From Demequina sp. NBRC 110052 (lineage in GTDB: Bacteria; Actinomycetota; Actinomycetes; Actinomycetales; Demequinaceae), in the NCBI RefSeq assembly GCF_002090075.1, contig NZ_BBRI01000002.1, forward strand, positions 1,302,001 through 1,366,000: a stretch of DNA of 64,000 nt, given 5' to 3'. Each line of letters begins with the position of its first letter. Within the stretch, counting starts at the first letter, position 1. The position numbers and the translations under genes were made by a program. Positions 8,117-16,243 of this stretch are shown piece by piece. The notes beneath the pieces are model-generated. The model was not told where the DNA came from. It saw only the letters and a list, made by a program, of their open reading frames with translations, and made no database searches.

Positions 8117-8845
8117 TCAGCCGACTCCCACGAGTGCCGAGCCAATCCACTCCGCGCCGGACTCTGTGATGCCGCACGCCCACCCACGGTCGCCGTCAGC
8201 GAACGACGCGGCGCTCGGGAAGTACACCTCGACGACCTTCGCGAGAGCGGCCTGCGTGAGCATGCCCGTCACGTCGTCGCGCGTGCACCAGCCCTCCACG
8301 TCGGCGCGCATCTGCTCGAACCCGGGGTAGTCGTCCAGGTGGACCACGCCGGCCTGGTAGACCTGGCCGCGGTGAGGCTCGAGGCAGTCGACCACGTTGA
8401 AGCCCTGGACGTCCTCAGAGAACCCCTGCAGCAGTGCGTCCTCGGGCAGGTCATAGCACTGGCCCACCGTCAACTCCGCCGCGGAGACGCCACCCAGGCG
8501 ACCCGAATCGAATGCGCCGGTCACCGCACTCGCAGCACCGACCGTCAGAGCGACCGCGACCGCAGTGCCCAGCACCGTGCCCGCGAGCGCCCACGAGCGC
8601 GTCCGTGACGTCCCGCGCCGCGCGGCCCTCAGGCCGATCAGACCGAGCACCACGCCCGGCAGGCCACCGAGGAGCGCACCGCCGACGGACGCATAGCCGA
8701 TCCAATCGTCGCGATCTGCGGCCAGCGGCTCGGGCGGCAGCGGCGAGTCATCGAGCCGCACCGCGCCCACTCCTGCGAGGCCCGCCTGCGTGCGCCCCGC
8801 AGCGCCCTCAGACGCGTGCGCGTCCATGCTGCGGTGGTCTCTCAA
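8117..8845 (-). CDS. DUF4190/septum-formation-type membrane protein
   Basis: 242 residues from a TTG at 8845, chosen because GAGGAG (8851-8856) lies 5 nt upstream; the ATG at 8827 has no Shine-Dalgarno. Residues about 45-115 form two membrane helices with 'GLIGLRAARRG' between, the DUF4190 signature. The external domain starts 'ELTVGQCYDLP' and has a paired 'VVDCLEPHRGQVYQAG' and 'WACGI', the cysteine pattern of the septum-formation family. Function unknown; the family name comes from an old annotation. Similar proteins are at 10002 and 32496. Confidence 0.75.
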   Translation of the reverse strand: MRDHRSMDAHASEGAAGRTQAGLAGVGAVRLDDSPLPPEPLAADRDDWIGYASVGGALLGGLPGVVLGLIGLRAARRGTSRTRSWALAGTVLGTAVAVALTVGAASAVTGAFDSGRLGGVSAAELTVGQCYDLPEDALLQGFSEDVQGFNVVDCLEPHRGQVYQAGVVHLDDYPGFEQMRADVEGWCTRDDVTGMLTQAALAKVVEVYFPSAASFADGDRGWACGITESGAEWIGSALVGVG

Positions 8846-9026
8846 GGCTGCTCCTCGCGGCGGTGATGACGAGACGTTAACCCGCCCGACACCTCGGCGG
8901 GCACTGCGGCCGTTCACGGTGTGACCAATCCGTCGCCGCAGATCGGTACATCGAGGGCGAACAGGGCATTCGGGATGGGGGTGCGCGGCTCCGTGAAGCC
9001 TCGTCGCGATGCGCCACAATGAACGC

Positions 9027-9956
9027 ATGCGCGACATCGTGACACTGGACAACGGCTTCTGGAGGGTGGGGCTGGTCCCCGAGACGGGCGGCTCGATCGC
9101 CTTCGGACAGCTCCACCTGGACGGTGCCTGGGTGGACGTGCTTCGCCCCACCCCCGCCGAGTCGCTCGGCCGGTTCGCGGAGACCGCGTCGTATCCGCTC
9201 GTCCCGTGGTCGAACCGCGTCCGCGGCGGCCGCCTCCAGTGGGCAGGACGCACCTATCAGCTACGCGTGAACCATGCGGACGGCACGGCGATCCACGGCG
9301 TCGGCACCGACTACGCCTGGACGGTCGTCGAGTCCTCCCCCACCTACGCGGTGCTCGAGTTCGTCTCGCACGATGTGTACGGCGTGAACTTCCCGTGGTC
9401 GTTCACGGCTCGCTTCACCTACCGGCTCGACGGCGCCCGGCTCGAGGTCGAGATGGCGCTCACCAACACCGACCACGAGACGTTCCCCGCTGGACTCGGG
9501 CACCACCCGTACCTGCAGCGAGAGCTCGCCACCGCGTCGGGCGCCGTGGGAGGCCCCGCCGAGCTGCGCATCGACTGCGAGAAGGCGTACGACCTCGACA
9601 ACGCACTACCGACCGCCGAGGCCGGGCCGATCCGGCCCGCCGCGGACTTCCGCGAGCGCCGACCGCTCGGGACCGAGTTCGTGGACGACTGCTACACGTC
9701 ACGCACCGGGCCCGTCGCGGGCTCGGTGACGTGGCCCGACGCCCTCCAGCTGGACCTCGAGGCGGACGACGTCCTGGGTCACGTGGTCTGCTACATCCCG
9801 CAGGAGCGGCCGTACTTCGCGCTCGAGCCGGTGAGCAACGCCAACGACGCCTTCACTCTCGACGCTGCCGGCGTCCCGGGCACGGGGCTGCGGATCGTCC
9901 AGCCCGGCGAGACTCTGACGGCGGCCTGGGCGCTGGCGGCCACGCCTCTCGTCTAG
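9027..9956 (+). CDS. Aldose 1-epimerase family protein
   Basis: 309 residues. Galactose-mutarotase-like beta-sandwich: 'YPLVPWSNRVRGG' (substrate Arg), 'AIHGVG' and 'LGHHPYLQRE' supply the conserved histidines, and 'LEPVSNANDAF' near the C-terminus supplies the usual Glu. It likely interconverts alpha and beta anomers of a hexose in the cytoplasm. The start at 9027 is 6 nt after CACAAT (9015-9020), a leaderless signature; an ATG at 9009 is the alternative. It is divergent from the DUF4190 gene, with 181 bp of otherwise featureless DNA between. Confidence 0.88.
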   Translation: MRDIVTLDNGFWRVGLVPETGGSIAFGQLHLDGAWVDVLRPTPAESLGRFAETASYPLVPWSNRVRGGRLQWAGRTYQLRVNHADGTAIHGVGTDYAWTVVESSPTYAVLEFVSHDVYGVNFPWSFTARFTYRLDGARLEVEMALTNTDHETFPAGLGHHPYLQRELATASGAVGGPAELRIDCEKAYDLDNALPTAEAGPIRPAADFRERRPLGTEFVDDCYTSRTGPVAGSVTWPDALQLDLEADDVLGHVVCYIPQERPYFALEPVSNANDAFTLDAAGVPGTGLRIVQPGETLTAAWALAATPLV

Positions 9957-10001
9957 CGCGCGCACGCCATCGGCGGGCTGACGCCCGTCGGCACGCTGTC
10001 G

Positions 10002-11117
10002 CTACAGGCCTGACCCGAACAGCGTTCCCGTCAGGGGCTCTGATCCAGCGACGATGCACACGACGTACGGCGAGGACTGCCAGGCCGCACCCGTCGGGTA
10101 GTAGTCCTCGACGGTCAGGCTCGACGACTCCCACGCGGTTCCCACGTACGCCTCGAAGCCCGAGATGCACTCGGCGAGCGACTCGGAGTCGCCCTGCGCA
10201 TACGTGGGCTCGTCGTATGGGGGCGCGAGGTTCACCAGCGAGATCTCGCCGAAGTGCTCCTGGGTGCAGGGCACCACGTCGAACCACCAGTCGTCGTCGC
10301 CGATCTCCTCCTGGAAGTCGTCCCATGTCGCGTACGGGTCGGCGACGCACTGCCCCACCGCGAGTTCCTGCGCGGTGCGCAGCTGGCCCTGCGCGGTCGG
10401 CCCGAGGATGAGCGGCACGACCACGAACAGGACCGCGATCATCACCACGCCCAGGGCCGCGTAGCCGGTCACGGTCGACATGCGCGACAGCTGCTCCTGC
10501 GGCCGCTGCCCCATGCTGTCCGCACGGTGGCCCACGTGTCCCATGCTCACCGCCACGCCCGCGAGGATCGCGGCGAGCAGCAGTCCGGAGATGCGCAGCG
10601 GTTCCGGAACGACGGTGAGCGCGAGGATCGCCACGATCGCGCCGAGCACCCCCGCGACGATTGCGCCGCGCAGCAGGATCGCCAGCTTGGCGTCGTCGTC
10701 GAACGGGTGCGGACTCTCGGGCTCGTCGCCCCGCTCCTGCCCGACGCCGGGGTCGGCTACGCGCTCGCCCTCGCCCGCCGCGTCGGGCATGTCGTCGACG
10801 CCGTCCGGGACCGCCGCACCGGTCGCGGGGTCCACATCGGGGGTGGTGTCCGCGTCGTCGCTCGGCGTCGACGCACTGGCCGCGCTGCGTCGGGCTCCTC
10901 CCGTGAGCCCGGCGAGGAACGATCCGGGCGCATGTGCGGTCTCACCGTCGTCGAGAGCGTCCTCAGGGGTATCTGAGGCCTCCGGCTCGGCTTCGGGAGC
11001 CGGCTCGGGGCGCGGCGGCAGGGGCTGTTCCGCCTGCAGATGCTCGGGCAGCTCGATCGGCTCGTCGGCGACGGCGTCGCCTTCGTCCGGCATGAAGGTG
11101 GGGCGCTCGTCCGCCAC
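10002..11117 (-). CDS. Septum-formation-family membrane protein with acidic N-terminal tail
   Basis: 371 residues from a GTG with GGAGGAAG upstream. Residues about 1-145 are low-complexity and rich in Pro, Glu, Asp and Ala (cytoplasmic, probably disordered). Four membrane segments follow (about 150-255), then an external domain with 'ELAVGQCVADP', 'VVPCTQEHFGEI', 'LAECISG' and 'YVVCIVAG', giving four cysteines in the same order as in the proteins at 8117 and 32496. Function unknown. The gene lies beside tRNA-Gly and reads away from it. Confidence 0.75.
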   Translation of the reverse strand: MADERPTFMPDEGDAVADEPIELPEHLQAEQPLPPRPEPAPEAEPEASDTPEDALDDGETAHAPGSFLAGLTGGARRSAASASTPSDDADTTPDVDPATGAAVPDGVDDMPDAAGEGERVADPGVGQERGDEPESPHPFDDDAKLAILLRGAIVAGVLGAIVAILALTVVPEPLRISGLLLAAILAGVAVSMGHVGHRADSMGQRPQEQLSRMSTVTGYAALGVVMIAVLFVVVPLILGPTAQGQLRTAQELAVGQCVADPYATWDDFQEEIGDDDWWFDVVPCTQEHFGEISLVNLAPPYDEPTYAQGDSESLAECISGFEAYVGTAWESSSLTVEDYYPTGAAWQSSPYVVCIVAGSEPLTGTLFGSGL

Positions 11118-11209
11118 GCTCTTCCTCCCCAGTCACTCGCCGACGCCCCCGCACCCGGTTGGTGCGGGCGGCTCCCGGTGCGTCTAGGATAGGAGGGCCG
11201 TCACGGCAT

Positions 11210-11280
11210 GCGGGTGTAGTTCAATGGTAGAACTTCAGCTTCCCAAGCTGATAGCGCGGGTTCGATTCCCGTCACCCGCT
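11210..11280 (+). tRNA. tRNA-Gly (anticodon CCC)
   Basis: A 71-nt cloverleaf. Acceptor arms GCGGGTG (11210-11216) and CACCCGC (11273-11279) pair, the D-loop reads AATGGTAG, and the T-arm carries GGTTCGATTCC. The anticodon stem TCAGC/GCTGA encloses TTCCCAA, giving anticodon CCC, which reads GGG. CCA is not encoded in full. TAGGAT at 11185-11190 is a likely -10, and a perfect palindrome follows as terminator. Confidence 0.95.
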
Positions 11281-11286
11281 CCGACT

Positions 11287-11314
11287 CGAAGGCCCCTCCG
11301 CGGAGGGGCCTTCG
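11287..11314 (+). terminator. Terminator after tRNA-Gly
   Basis: A perfect 28-nt palindrome, with CGAAGGCCCCTCC pairing to GGAGGGGCCTTCG around a CG centre. It begins 7 nt after the tRNA and lies before the dispersed repeat copy at 11325. Its position makes it the tRNA terminator. Confidence 0.85.
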
Positions 11315-11324
11315 TCATGTGCGC

Positions 11325-11387
11325 CGCCCTGTGAGGACATGAGTGCACGATTCGGCGCTACGCGAGCACTCAGTGCCTCACAGGACG
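11325..11387. repeat. Dispersed imperfect palindrome, copy 2
   Basis: 22-nt arms (11325-11346 and 11366-11387) match in 18 of 22 positions. The right arm reads GCACTCAGTGCCTCACAGG, nearly the same as copy 4 at 61996. It is in the gap between the tRNA-Gly terminator and the FKBP gene, which ends at 11400 on the minus strand, so it could serve as the FKBP terminator. Confidence 0.65.
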
Positions 11388-11399
11388 CAGCGGATCGCG

Positions 11400-11792
11400 C
11401 TAGCGGGCCTCGAGCACGTCGATCACGAACACGAGCGTCGAGCCTGCAGGGATGGGGCCCATGGGGCGGAAGCCGTATCCCGACTCCGGCGGGATCACGA
11501 GCAGCAGCTTCGATCCGACGGGCTGTCCCACGATGCCGTCGACCCAGCCGTCGATCAGCGCGCCGTACGCGATGGGGAACGAGATGGAGTCGCCGCGGTC
11601 CCACGACGAGTCGAACTTCGCTCCGTCCCACAGCCACCCGGTGTAGTGCACGGTGATCTGGCGGCCCTCCTCAACGGCGGGCCCGGAGCCGGCCTCGAGC
11701 ACCTCGACCACGAGCTCTTCTGGCTTCTCCGCACCTGCGAAGTCGACGGACGGCGCCCCGGTGGCGTCACGGGTGATGGCGGGCAGGGTCAT
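11400..11792 (-). CDS. FKBP-type peptidyl-prolyl cis-trans isomerase
   Basis: 130 residues. The FKBP core runs from about residue 38 to the end: 'GRQITVHYTGWLWDG', 'FDSSWDRG', 'ALIDGWVDGIVGQPVGSK' and 'LLLVIPPESGYGFR' contain the aromatic pocket residues and the conserved Asp. There is no signal peptide, so it is cytoplasmic, and the short form is typical for actinobacteria. GAGGAG is 6 nt before the ATG. It assists folding at proline bonds. It is divergent from the phosphodiesterase gene. Confidence 0.93.
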   Translation of the reverse strand: MTLPAITRDATGAPSVDFAGAEKPEELVVEVLEAGSGPAVEEGRQITVHYTGWLWDGAKFDSSWDRGDSISFPIAYGALIDGWVDGIVGQPVGSKLLLVIPPESGYGFRPMGPIPAGSTLVFVIDVLEAR

Positions 11793-11860
11793 GGCGTCTC
11801 CTCGTTCGGGTTCCGGCCCAGCCTAGGACGGATGTGGGGGCCCTGGGCAATGATGGGCCC

Positions 11861-14443
11861 ATGAGCCCGGACACGAAGGCCTCACGGACCAGCACCGACG
11901 CCGCTGCCGGGTCTCCCCGACGCCGACCGTGGGCGGTGGTCGCCCTCGCGGTCGCGGTCGCGCTGGCGGCAGTGCTCGACGTCGCCCTCGGCGCGCGGTC
12001 GGCACGCGACACGGCCGACGCCGGTGCCGGGCTCGGCGACGAGCCGAACGCCGTCGTGCTGTGGCTGAGCGCGCTGGCGATGATCGCGCTCGCGGTCGCG
12101 CTGTGGCGCGGGTCGAACGGCGCGCGCGTGGTCCTGACCGTGGTGCTCGCGGCCCGGACGGTGGCGGCACTGTACGAGGCGACGATCGGCGAAGGCGACG
12201 CGGCCTCGTCCGTGGCGTCCCTCGCGTCGGGCGTGCTGATCCTGGTGCTGGCGTGGGTGCCGGCGGCGAACCGGTGGTTCCAGTCGGACCGAGAGCGTGC
12301 GCTGGCGAAGGCGCTGGGCGCCGAGCAGCGTTCGGTGAGGCGCAGGATCCTGCGCGGAGTCGAGCTTGCGGTGACGGTGCTGGTCGTGTCGTGGACGATC
12401 ACCCTGACGCCGGGCGTCGCATCGGACTCGTGGGTCGCGACGCTCGCCGCCGCAGTCCTCATCGCCGTCGCGTCGTGGGCGCTGCAGCCAGTGTGGCTGC
12501 AGATCGCGAGCCGCTTCGGCTGGGCGGGCGCGCTGCTCGCCGCACTGTTCGGCAACGCGTCCGCCGTGGGGCTGGCGCTGTGGATCGCACCCGGCATCGA
12601 CGTATCCGGCGTCGGCTGGGCGATCGTGGCGTCGTGGATCTTCTCGATCCTGATGACCGCAGTCTCGTGGGCTTTCTCCGCGAGTTCGTACGACTACCTG
12701 CTGGTGCATGCGACCCGCATGAGCCTGCAGGGCGTCGAGCCCGCGCAGGACGGCCAGGAGGGCGTGCTGTTCGTCCAGATGGACGGCGTCTCGGCACCCC
12801 TGTTGGAGCAGGAGATGCGCGCGGGCAATCTGCCGACCATCTCCCGCTGGATCCGCGCAGGCAGCCACACATGGACCGAGTGGACGGCCGGCATCCCGTC
12901 GACCACGCCGGCGAGCCAGTCGGGCATCCTCCAGGGCTCGAACGAGCGCATCCCCATGTTCATGTGGTGGGACCGCGCCGAGGGCCGCTTCATGGCGACG
13001 AACAACCCCAATGACGCAGGCATCATCGAGGAGCGCGCGAGCAGCGGGAATGGTCTGCTCGCCGATGGCGGTGTGTCCGTCTCCAACCTGTTCTCGGGCG
13101 ATGCCGAGCGCTCGTACCTGACGGTCAGCGGCCTGCGCGCAGGCAAGCGCGAGGTGGGCGCCTCGCACTCGTATGCGGCGTTCTTCACCCACCCGGCGGG
13201 TCTGGCACGTGCCCTGCCGCGCACGATCGGCGAGATGGCCAAGGAACTGTGGCAAGGGCGGCGTCAGGTGTGGCGGGGCGTGGAGCCGCGAGTGCACCGC
13301 GGCGGCGAGTACGTGCTGCTGCGTGGCGTCACGAATGCCCTGCTGCGCGACCTGAACGTGGCACTGGTGATCGACGCGATGATGTCGGGCGCGAAGTCGG
13401 TCTATGTGGACTTCGTCGACTACGACGAGATCGCCCACCACGCAGGCGTCACGCGCCCCGAGTCCCTCGCCTCGCTGTACGGGATCGATCAGGTGCTGCA
13501 CACGTTCGAGCGCTTCATCGCGCTGGGCATCGCGCCGCGGAACTACCGGATCGTGCTGGTCTCCGATCACGGCCAGAGTCAGGGCCCCACGTTCGAGCAG
13601 CGCTACGGCTACTCGCTCGAAGAGTTCGTCCGCGAGCGCGTCGGTGGACGGGCGCGCGCTATCCCCACCCACGACGCCGAGGCCGGCGGCCCCGCACGGC
13701 TGCTCGCCCGCGAGCTTGCGCAGCAGGACTCGGTCTCGGGCCGCGTCGCCAAGCGCGCGCTCCGGCGTCAGGACGCGGCCGACGCAGCAGTCCAGGACTC
13801 TGTGTCCCCGCCCGACGCAGGGGCCGGCGAGGGCTCAGGGGGTGCATCGGCGGGGCCCGAGATCGTGGTGGTCGGCTCAGGCAACCTCGGTGGCGTGTGG
13901 TTCACCGAGTCGAGCGAGCGACTCACGCTCGCCGACCTCGAATCACGGCATCCAGGCCTGATCGAGGCTCTCGCGACCCATCCTGGCGTCGGCTTCGTCG
14001 TGGTGCAGGCAGGATCGGGCGCGGTGGCAATCGGGCCGCGCGGCCTGCATCGGCTGTCCACCGGCGAGGTTGAGGGAGAGGACCCGCTCGCGGGGTTCGG
14101 GCCCGACGCGCGCGCCGACTTCGCACGCGCCGCCGCGTTTCCCAACGCGCCGGACATCTACCTCAACTCCGCGCACGACCCGGCGCTGGACGAGGTGTAC
14201 GCCTTCGAGGACCTCGTGGGCTGCCACGGAGGGCTCGGCGGATGGCAGACGCGCGCGCTGCTGCTGTATCCGCGCGAGTGGAGCATCGACGAGTCGCTCG
14301 CGGACGAGCGCGGGACTCTGCACGGAGCCGAGACGGTTCACCGGCAGCTGGTGCGGTGGCTCGAACTGCTGGGCCACCGCGACGGGATCGCGACGGACCC
14401 TCCGCGCGTGACCGAGGCTCAGCCGCAGGCGGTTGCCGAGTAG
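11861..14443 (+). CDS. Membrane protein with alkaline-phosphatase-superfamily phosphodiesterase domain
   Basis: 860 residues from the ATG at 11861. The first ~290 residues hold six to eight membrane helices resembling the phage-holin-family superfamily. From about residue 300 comes a type I phosphodiesterase/nucleotide pyrophosphatase domain: 'VLFVQMDGV' (metal Asp), 'IPSTTPASQSGIL' (nucleophilic Thr), 'VDYDEIAHHAGV' (metal Asp/His), 'VLVSDHGQSQG' (Asp-His) and a late 'GCHGGLGGWQ'. It therefore keeps the two-metal site. Substrate unknown, possibly a phospholipid head group or cell-wall phosphate. A 25-bp overlap with the convergent gene at 14419 is present. An upstream GTG (11834) is possible but less likely. 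Confidence 0.85.
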   Translation: MSPDTKASRTSTDAAAGSPRRRPWAVVALAVAVALAAVLDVALGARSARDTADAGAGLGDEPNAVVLWLSALAMIALAVALWRGSNGARVVLTVVLAARTVAALYEATIGEGDAASSVASLASGVLILVLAWVPAANRWFQSDRERALAKALGAEQRSVRRRILRGVELAVTVLVVSWTITLTPGVASDSWVATLAAAVLIAVASWALQPVWLQIASRFGWAGALLAALFGNASAVGLALWIAPGIDVSGVGWAIVASWIFSILMTAVSWAFSASSYDYLLVHATRMSLQGVEPAQDGQEGVLFVQMDGVSAPLLEQEMRAGNLPTISRWIRAGSHTWTEWTAGIPSTTPASQSGILQGSNERIPMFMWWDRAEGRFMATNNPNDAGIIEERASSGNGLLADGGVSVSNLFSGDAERSYLTVSGLRAGKREVGASHSYAAFFTHPAGLARALPRTIGEMAKELWQGRRQVWRGVEPRVHRGGEYVLLRGVTNALLRDLNVALVIDAMMSGAKSVYVDFVDYDEIAHHAGVTRPESLASLYGIDQVLHTFERFIALGIAPRNYRIVLVSDHGQSQGPTFEQRYGYSLEEFVRERVGGRARAIPTHDAEAGGPARLLARELAQQDSVSGRVAKRALRRQDAADAAVQDSVSPPDAGAGEGSGGASAGPEIVVVGSGNLGGVWFTESSERLTLADLESRHPGLIEALATHPGVGFVVVQAGSGAVAIGPRGLHRLSTGEVEGEDPLAGFGPDARADFARAAAFPNAPDIYLNSAHDPALDEVYAFEDLVGCHGGLGGWQTRALLLYPREWSIDESLADERGTLHGAETVHRQLVRWLELLGHRDGIATDPPRVTEAQPQAVAE

Positions 14444-15360
14444 CCCGTCGCTCCCACGTAGGAGGCAGCCTCGTCGGCATAGGTGAGCTCGACGCACCAC
14501 TCGGTGCTCGAGTCGAACGCGAGCGAGACGTCGCGCTCGGCTGAGAGCAGCCCCTCGACGGCGACGCCGTCCACCAGGTACCCGGAGTCCGTGACCTCCA
14601 GCTCGGGCTCCGTGGCGGAGTCCTCGAAATGCGATGCGACAGCGTTGCCGACGGCGGTGACGTCCGCCTGCGCCTGCAGTTCCTGCTCAGCGGTCTCGAG
14701 TTCGGGTCCGAAGACGAGCAGCCAGAGCGCGACGCCTGCACCCGCGACGACGAGCCCCAGGTAGCCCAGCAGCATGCCCGCAAAGGCGGCGGTGCGAGCG
14801 CGGCCCTCGCGCGCAGCCGCGCGCAGTCCCAGGTGGCCGAGCACGATCGCGGCGGGGAAGATCAGCAGGATTCCTGTGACGACGGCCCACACTCCGAGCG
14901 GGTTGCCGCGCGGTGGGTCCATGGTGTCGTCCGACGCGTTCTCCTCGGGCTCCGGCGCCTCGGGCTCCTCCACGTACGGCGTGACCGGAGGCTCTAACTC
15001 GACTGGCTCCATGACCTCTGTGGCCTCGTCGTCGACAGTGCGCACGGAGTCGGCCTCCGACACTCCGGGAACGCCAGCCGGATCCTCGTCAGCGCTCGGC
15101 GTGTCGGCCTCATCTCCGTGCGGAGCGTCGGAGGCGGGCTCGGCCTCCTCAGTTCCGTGCGGAGCGTCGGAGGCGGGCTCGGCCTCGACGTTCTCGGCGT
15201 CGGCGCTGGCCGCGTCATAGGGGCTGAAGGACCGCGCTCCCCACGCGTCGCTGGCAGTGGGATCGCCCATGGGCGGTTCGGCGGACTCGCCGCTCTCCGG
15301 ACGGTGCACGCCGGCCCAGCGCGGCGTAGTCGGCATCTCGCCGCTGCCCGTGTCGCTCAT
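14419..15360 (-). CDS. DUF4190-type membrane protein with pilin-like external domain
   Basis: 313 residues; GAGGAGG lies 4 nt before the ATG. Residues 1-145 are acidic and disordered, including a 13-residue direct repeat (EAEPASDAPHGxE). Two membrane helices with 'GHLGLRAAAREGRARTAAFAGM' split between them (about 150-220) fit DUF4190. The remaining ~85 residues ('DVTAVGNAV', 'SGYLVDGVAVEG', 'WCVELTYADEA', final 'TACG') resemble the globular part of the pilin-like protein at 46756, including the WC pair. Function unknown. It overlaps the phosphodiesterase stop by 25 bp, tail to tail. Confidence 0.7.
   Translation of the reverse strand: MSDTGSGEMPTTPRWAGVHRPESGESAEPPMGDPTASDAWGARSFSPYDAASADAENVEAEPASDAPHGTEEAEPASDAPHGDEADTPSADEDPAGVPGVSEADSVRTVDDEATEVMEPVELEPPVTPYVEEPEAPEPEENASDDTMDPPRGNPLGVWAVVTGILLIFPAAIVLGHLGLRAAAREGRARTAAFAGMLLGYLGLVVAGAGVALWLLVFGPELETAEQELQAQADVTAVGNAVASHFEDSATEPELEVTDSGYLVDGVAVEGLLSAERDVSLAFDSSTEWCVELTYADEAASYVGATGYSATACG
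15115..15186. repeat. 33-nt direct repeat inside the DUF4190/pilin-like gene
   Basis: Positions 15115-15147 and 15154-15186 are identical 33-mers with a 39-nt (13-codon) period, so the reading frame is kept. It encodes EAEPASDAPHG twice in the acidic linker. This is a recent slippage-type duplication in a low-complexity region. Confidence 0.85.
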
Positions 15361-15558
15361 GTGTCCTCCTCGGCCCCTGGGGACAGGCTAGTGCGGCGGT
15401 GGCGGCGAGCCTCGGAGCCCGACCCGGCGAGCCGATCACCGGGCGCGCATGCCCGACGCGGGGCGCGGCTGAGGCGGGAGCGGCGTGTCCTCCGCGGCTC
15501 GGCGCGGCGGCGGACATAGCGTGGGTCACAGCCGCTGCAGAAGCGGCCAGGCAAGGCG

Positions 15559-15591
15559 AAGGCCCCCCGCAATTGGCGTGCGGGGGGCCTT
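15559..15591. terminator. 12-bp GC-rich hairpin
   Basis: AAGGCCCCCCGC (15559-15570) and GCGGGGGGCCTT (15580-15591) pair perfectly around a 9-nt loop. It lacks a U-run. It could terminate minus-strand transcripts coming from ctaG-copD or from the intergenic region before the DUF4190 promoter. Confidence 0.65.
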
Positions 15592-16144
15592 GCCATGACC
15601 TCGAGTTCTCGGTCCGCCCATGGACGGGATCCGACGGCCGCGATTGACGATGCGGCTTCGCCCCCGCAAGCGGGAGCGACCTCTTGGCCGATGCCGGGGT
15701 CCGCGAACCTCCTGTGCCGTCACCCACAGTTCTCAAGCGACCCCCTCGTCGGGAGCCCCCCTCGACCTGAAGCCACGTTGTCCCAGGCATCCGATCTGAA
15801 CTCAACCCCTGACCCCGCGCGGCATGCATCCGTCCCGACGCACGCCGTCGTCGCCTCGGTCGCCTCGCTGGTGGGGGCGGTGCCCCCGCGAACGCGACCG
15901 CTGCGCACTCGGCCCGGACCCCCTTCGGGGCCCGGAGGCCGGCCCTTGCGGGCCGGACTCTCCGAGTCTCGGCAGGCCCGGCGAGCCGGACCTCTGACCG
16001 GGAAGCGATCTCGGCAGGTCCCGGTGCTTACGCCCGGTCCCTGGAGCCGCCTCGTCGACCAGATCGAGGGGTTGAAGCCCTTCTCGATGACCCCAGTCGT
16101 ACTCCTTACGCCGGGGCGGCGCAAGCCGATTGGGGGACGTATTT

Positions 16145-16233
16145 CTGTCCACCGTTTCCCCACAGCGTTGTCCACCGATTTCGCTGGGGATTCACCGTGT
16201 GTACACACACCTGTGGATGAAATCTGTGGACGA
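16145..16233. promoter_or_regulatory. Cluster of five DnaA-box-like nonamers with a palindrome
   Basis: Within 89 bp there are CTGTCCACC (16145-16153), TTCCCCACA (16156-16164), TTGTCCACC (16168-16176), TGTGGATGA (16212-16220) and TGTGGACGA (16225-16233). Compared with TTRTCCACA or its complement, three differ at one position and two at two. Between the opposed groups is GTGTGTACACAC (16197-16208), a perfect palindrome. No replication gene is nearby, so this may be a DnaA-binding locus other than oriC, or unrelated repeats. Confidence 0.45.
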
Positions 16234-16243
16234 AGCAGGGGCG

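Larger units (their letters stand above)
15361..16243. other. 883-bp intergenic region with hairpins, no convincing gene
   Basis: Open frames cover this stretch on both strands, but their translations are low-complexity and rich in Arg, Pro, Gly and Ser, without family motifs or ribosome sites. What can be seen instead: a 12-bp perfect hairpin at 15559-15591; CCGGCCC/GGGCCGG around TTGC at 15939-15956; a CCGG-CCCC stem near 15914-15935; a hairpin at about 16063-16088 (ATCGAG...CTCGAT); and a DnaA-box-like cluster at 16145-16233. It may be a structured RNA locus or the decayed remains of a gene. It lies upstream of the DUF4190 gene and downstream of ctaG-copD. Confidence 0.6.

Noticed and set aside
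11882-13672. 596-codon minus-strand frame opposite the phosphodiesterase
   Set aside because: Low-complexity Arg/Gln/His sequence; the plus strand contains the metal-binding motifs.
16145-16233. Calling the DnaA-like cluster oriC
   Set aside because: No dnaA, dnaN, recF, gyrase or rpmH gene is nearby and boxes are imperfect, so it is reported only as a candidate binding cluster.
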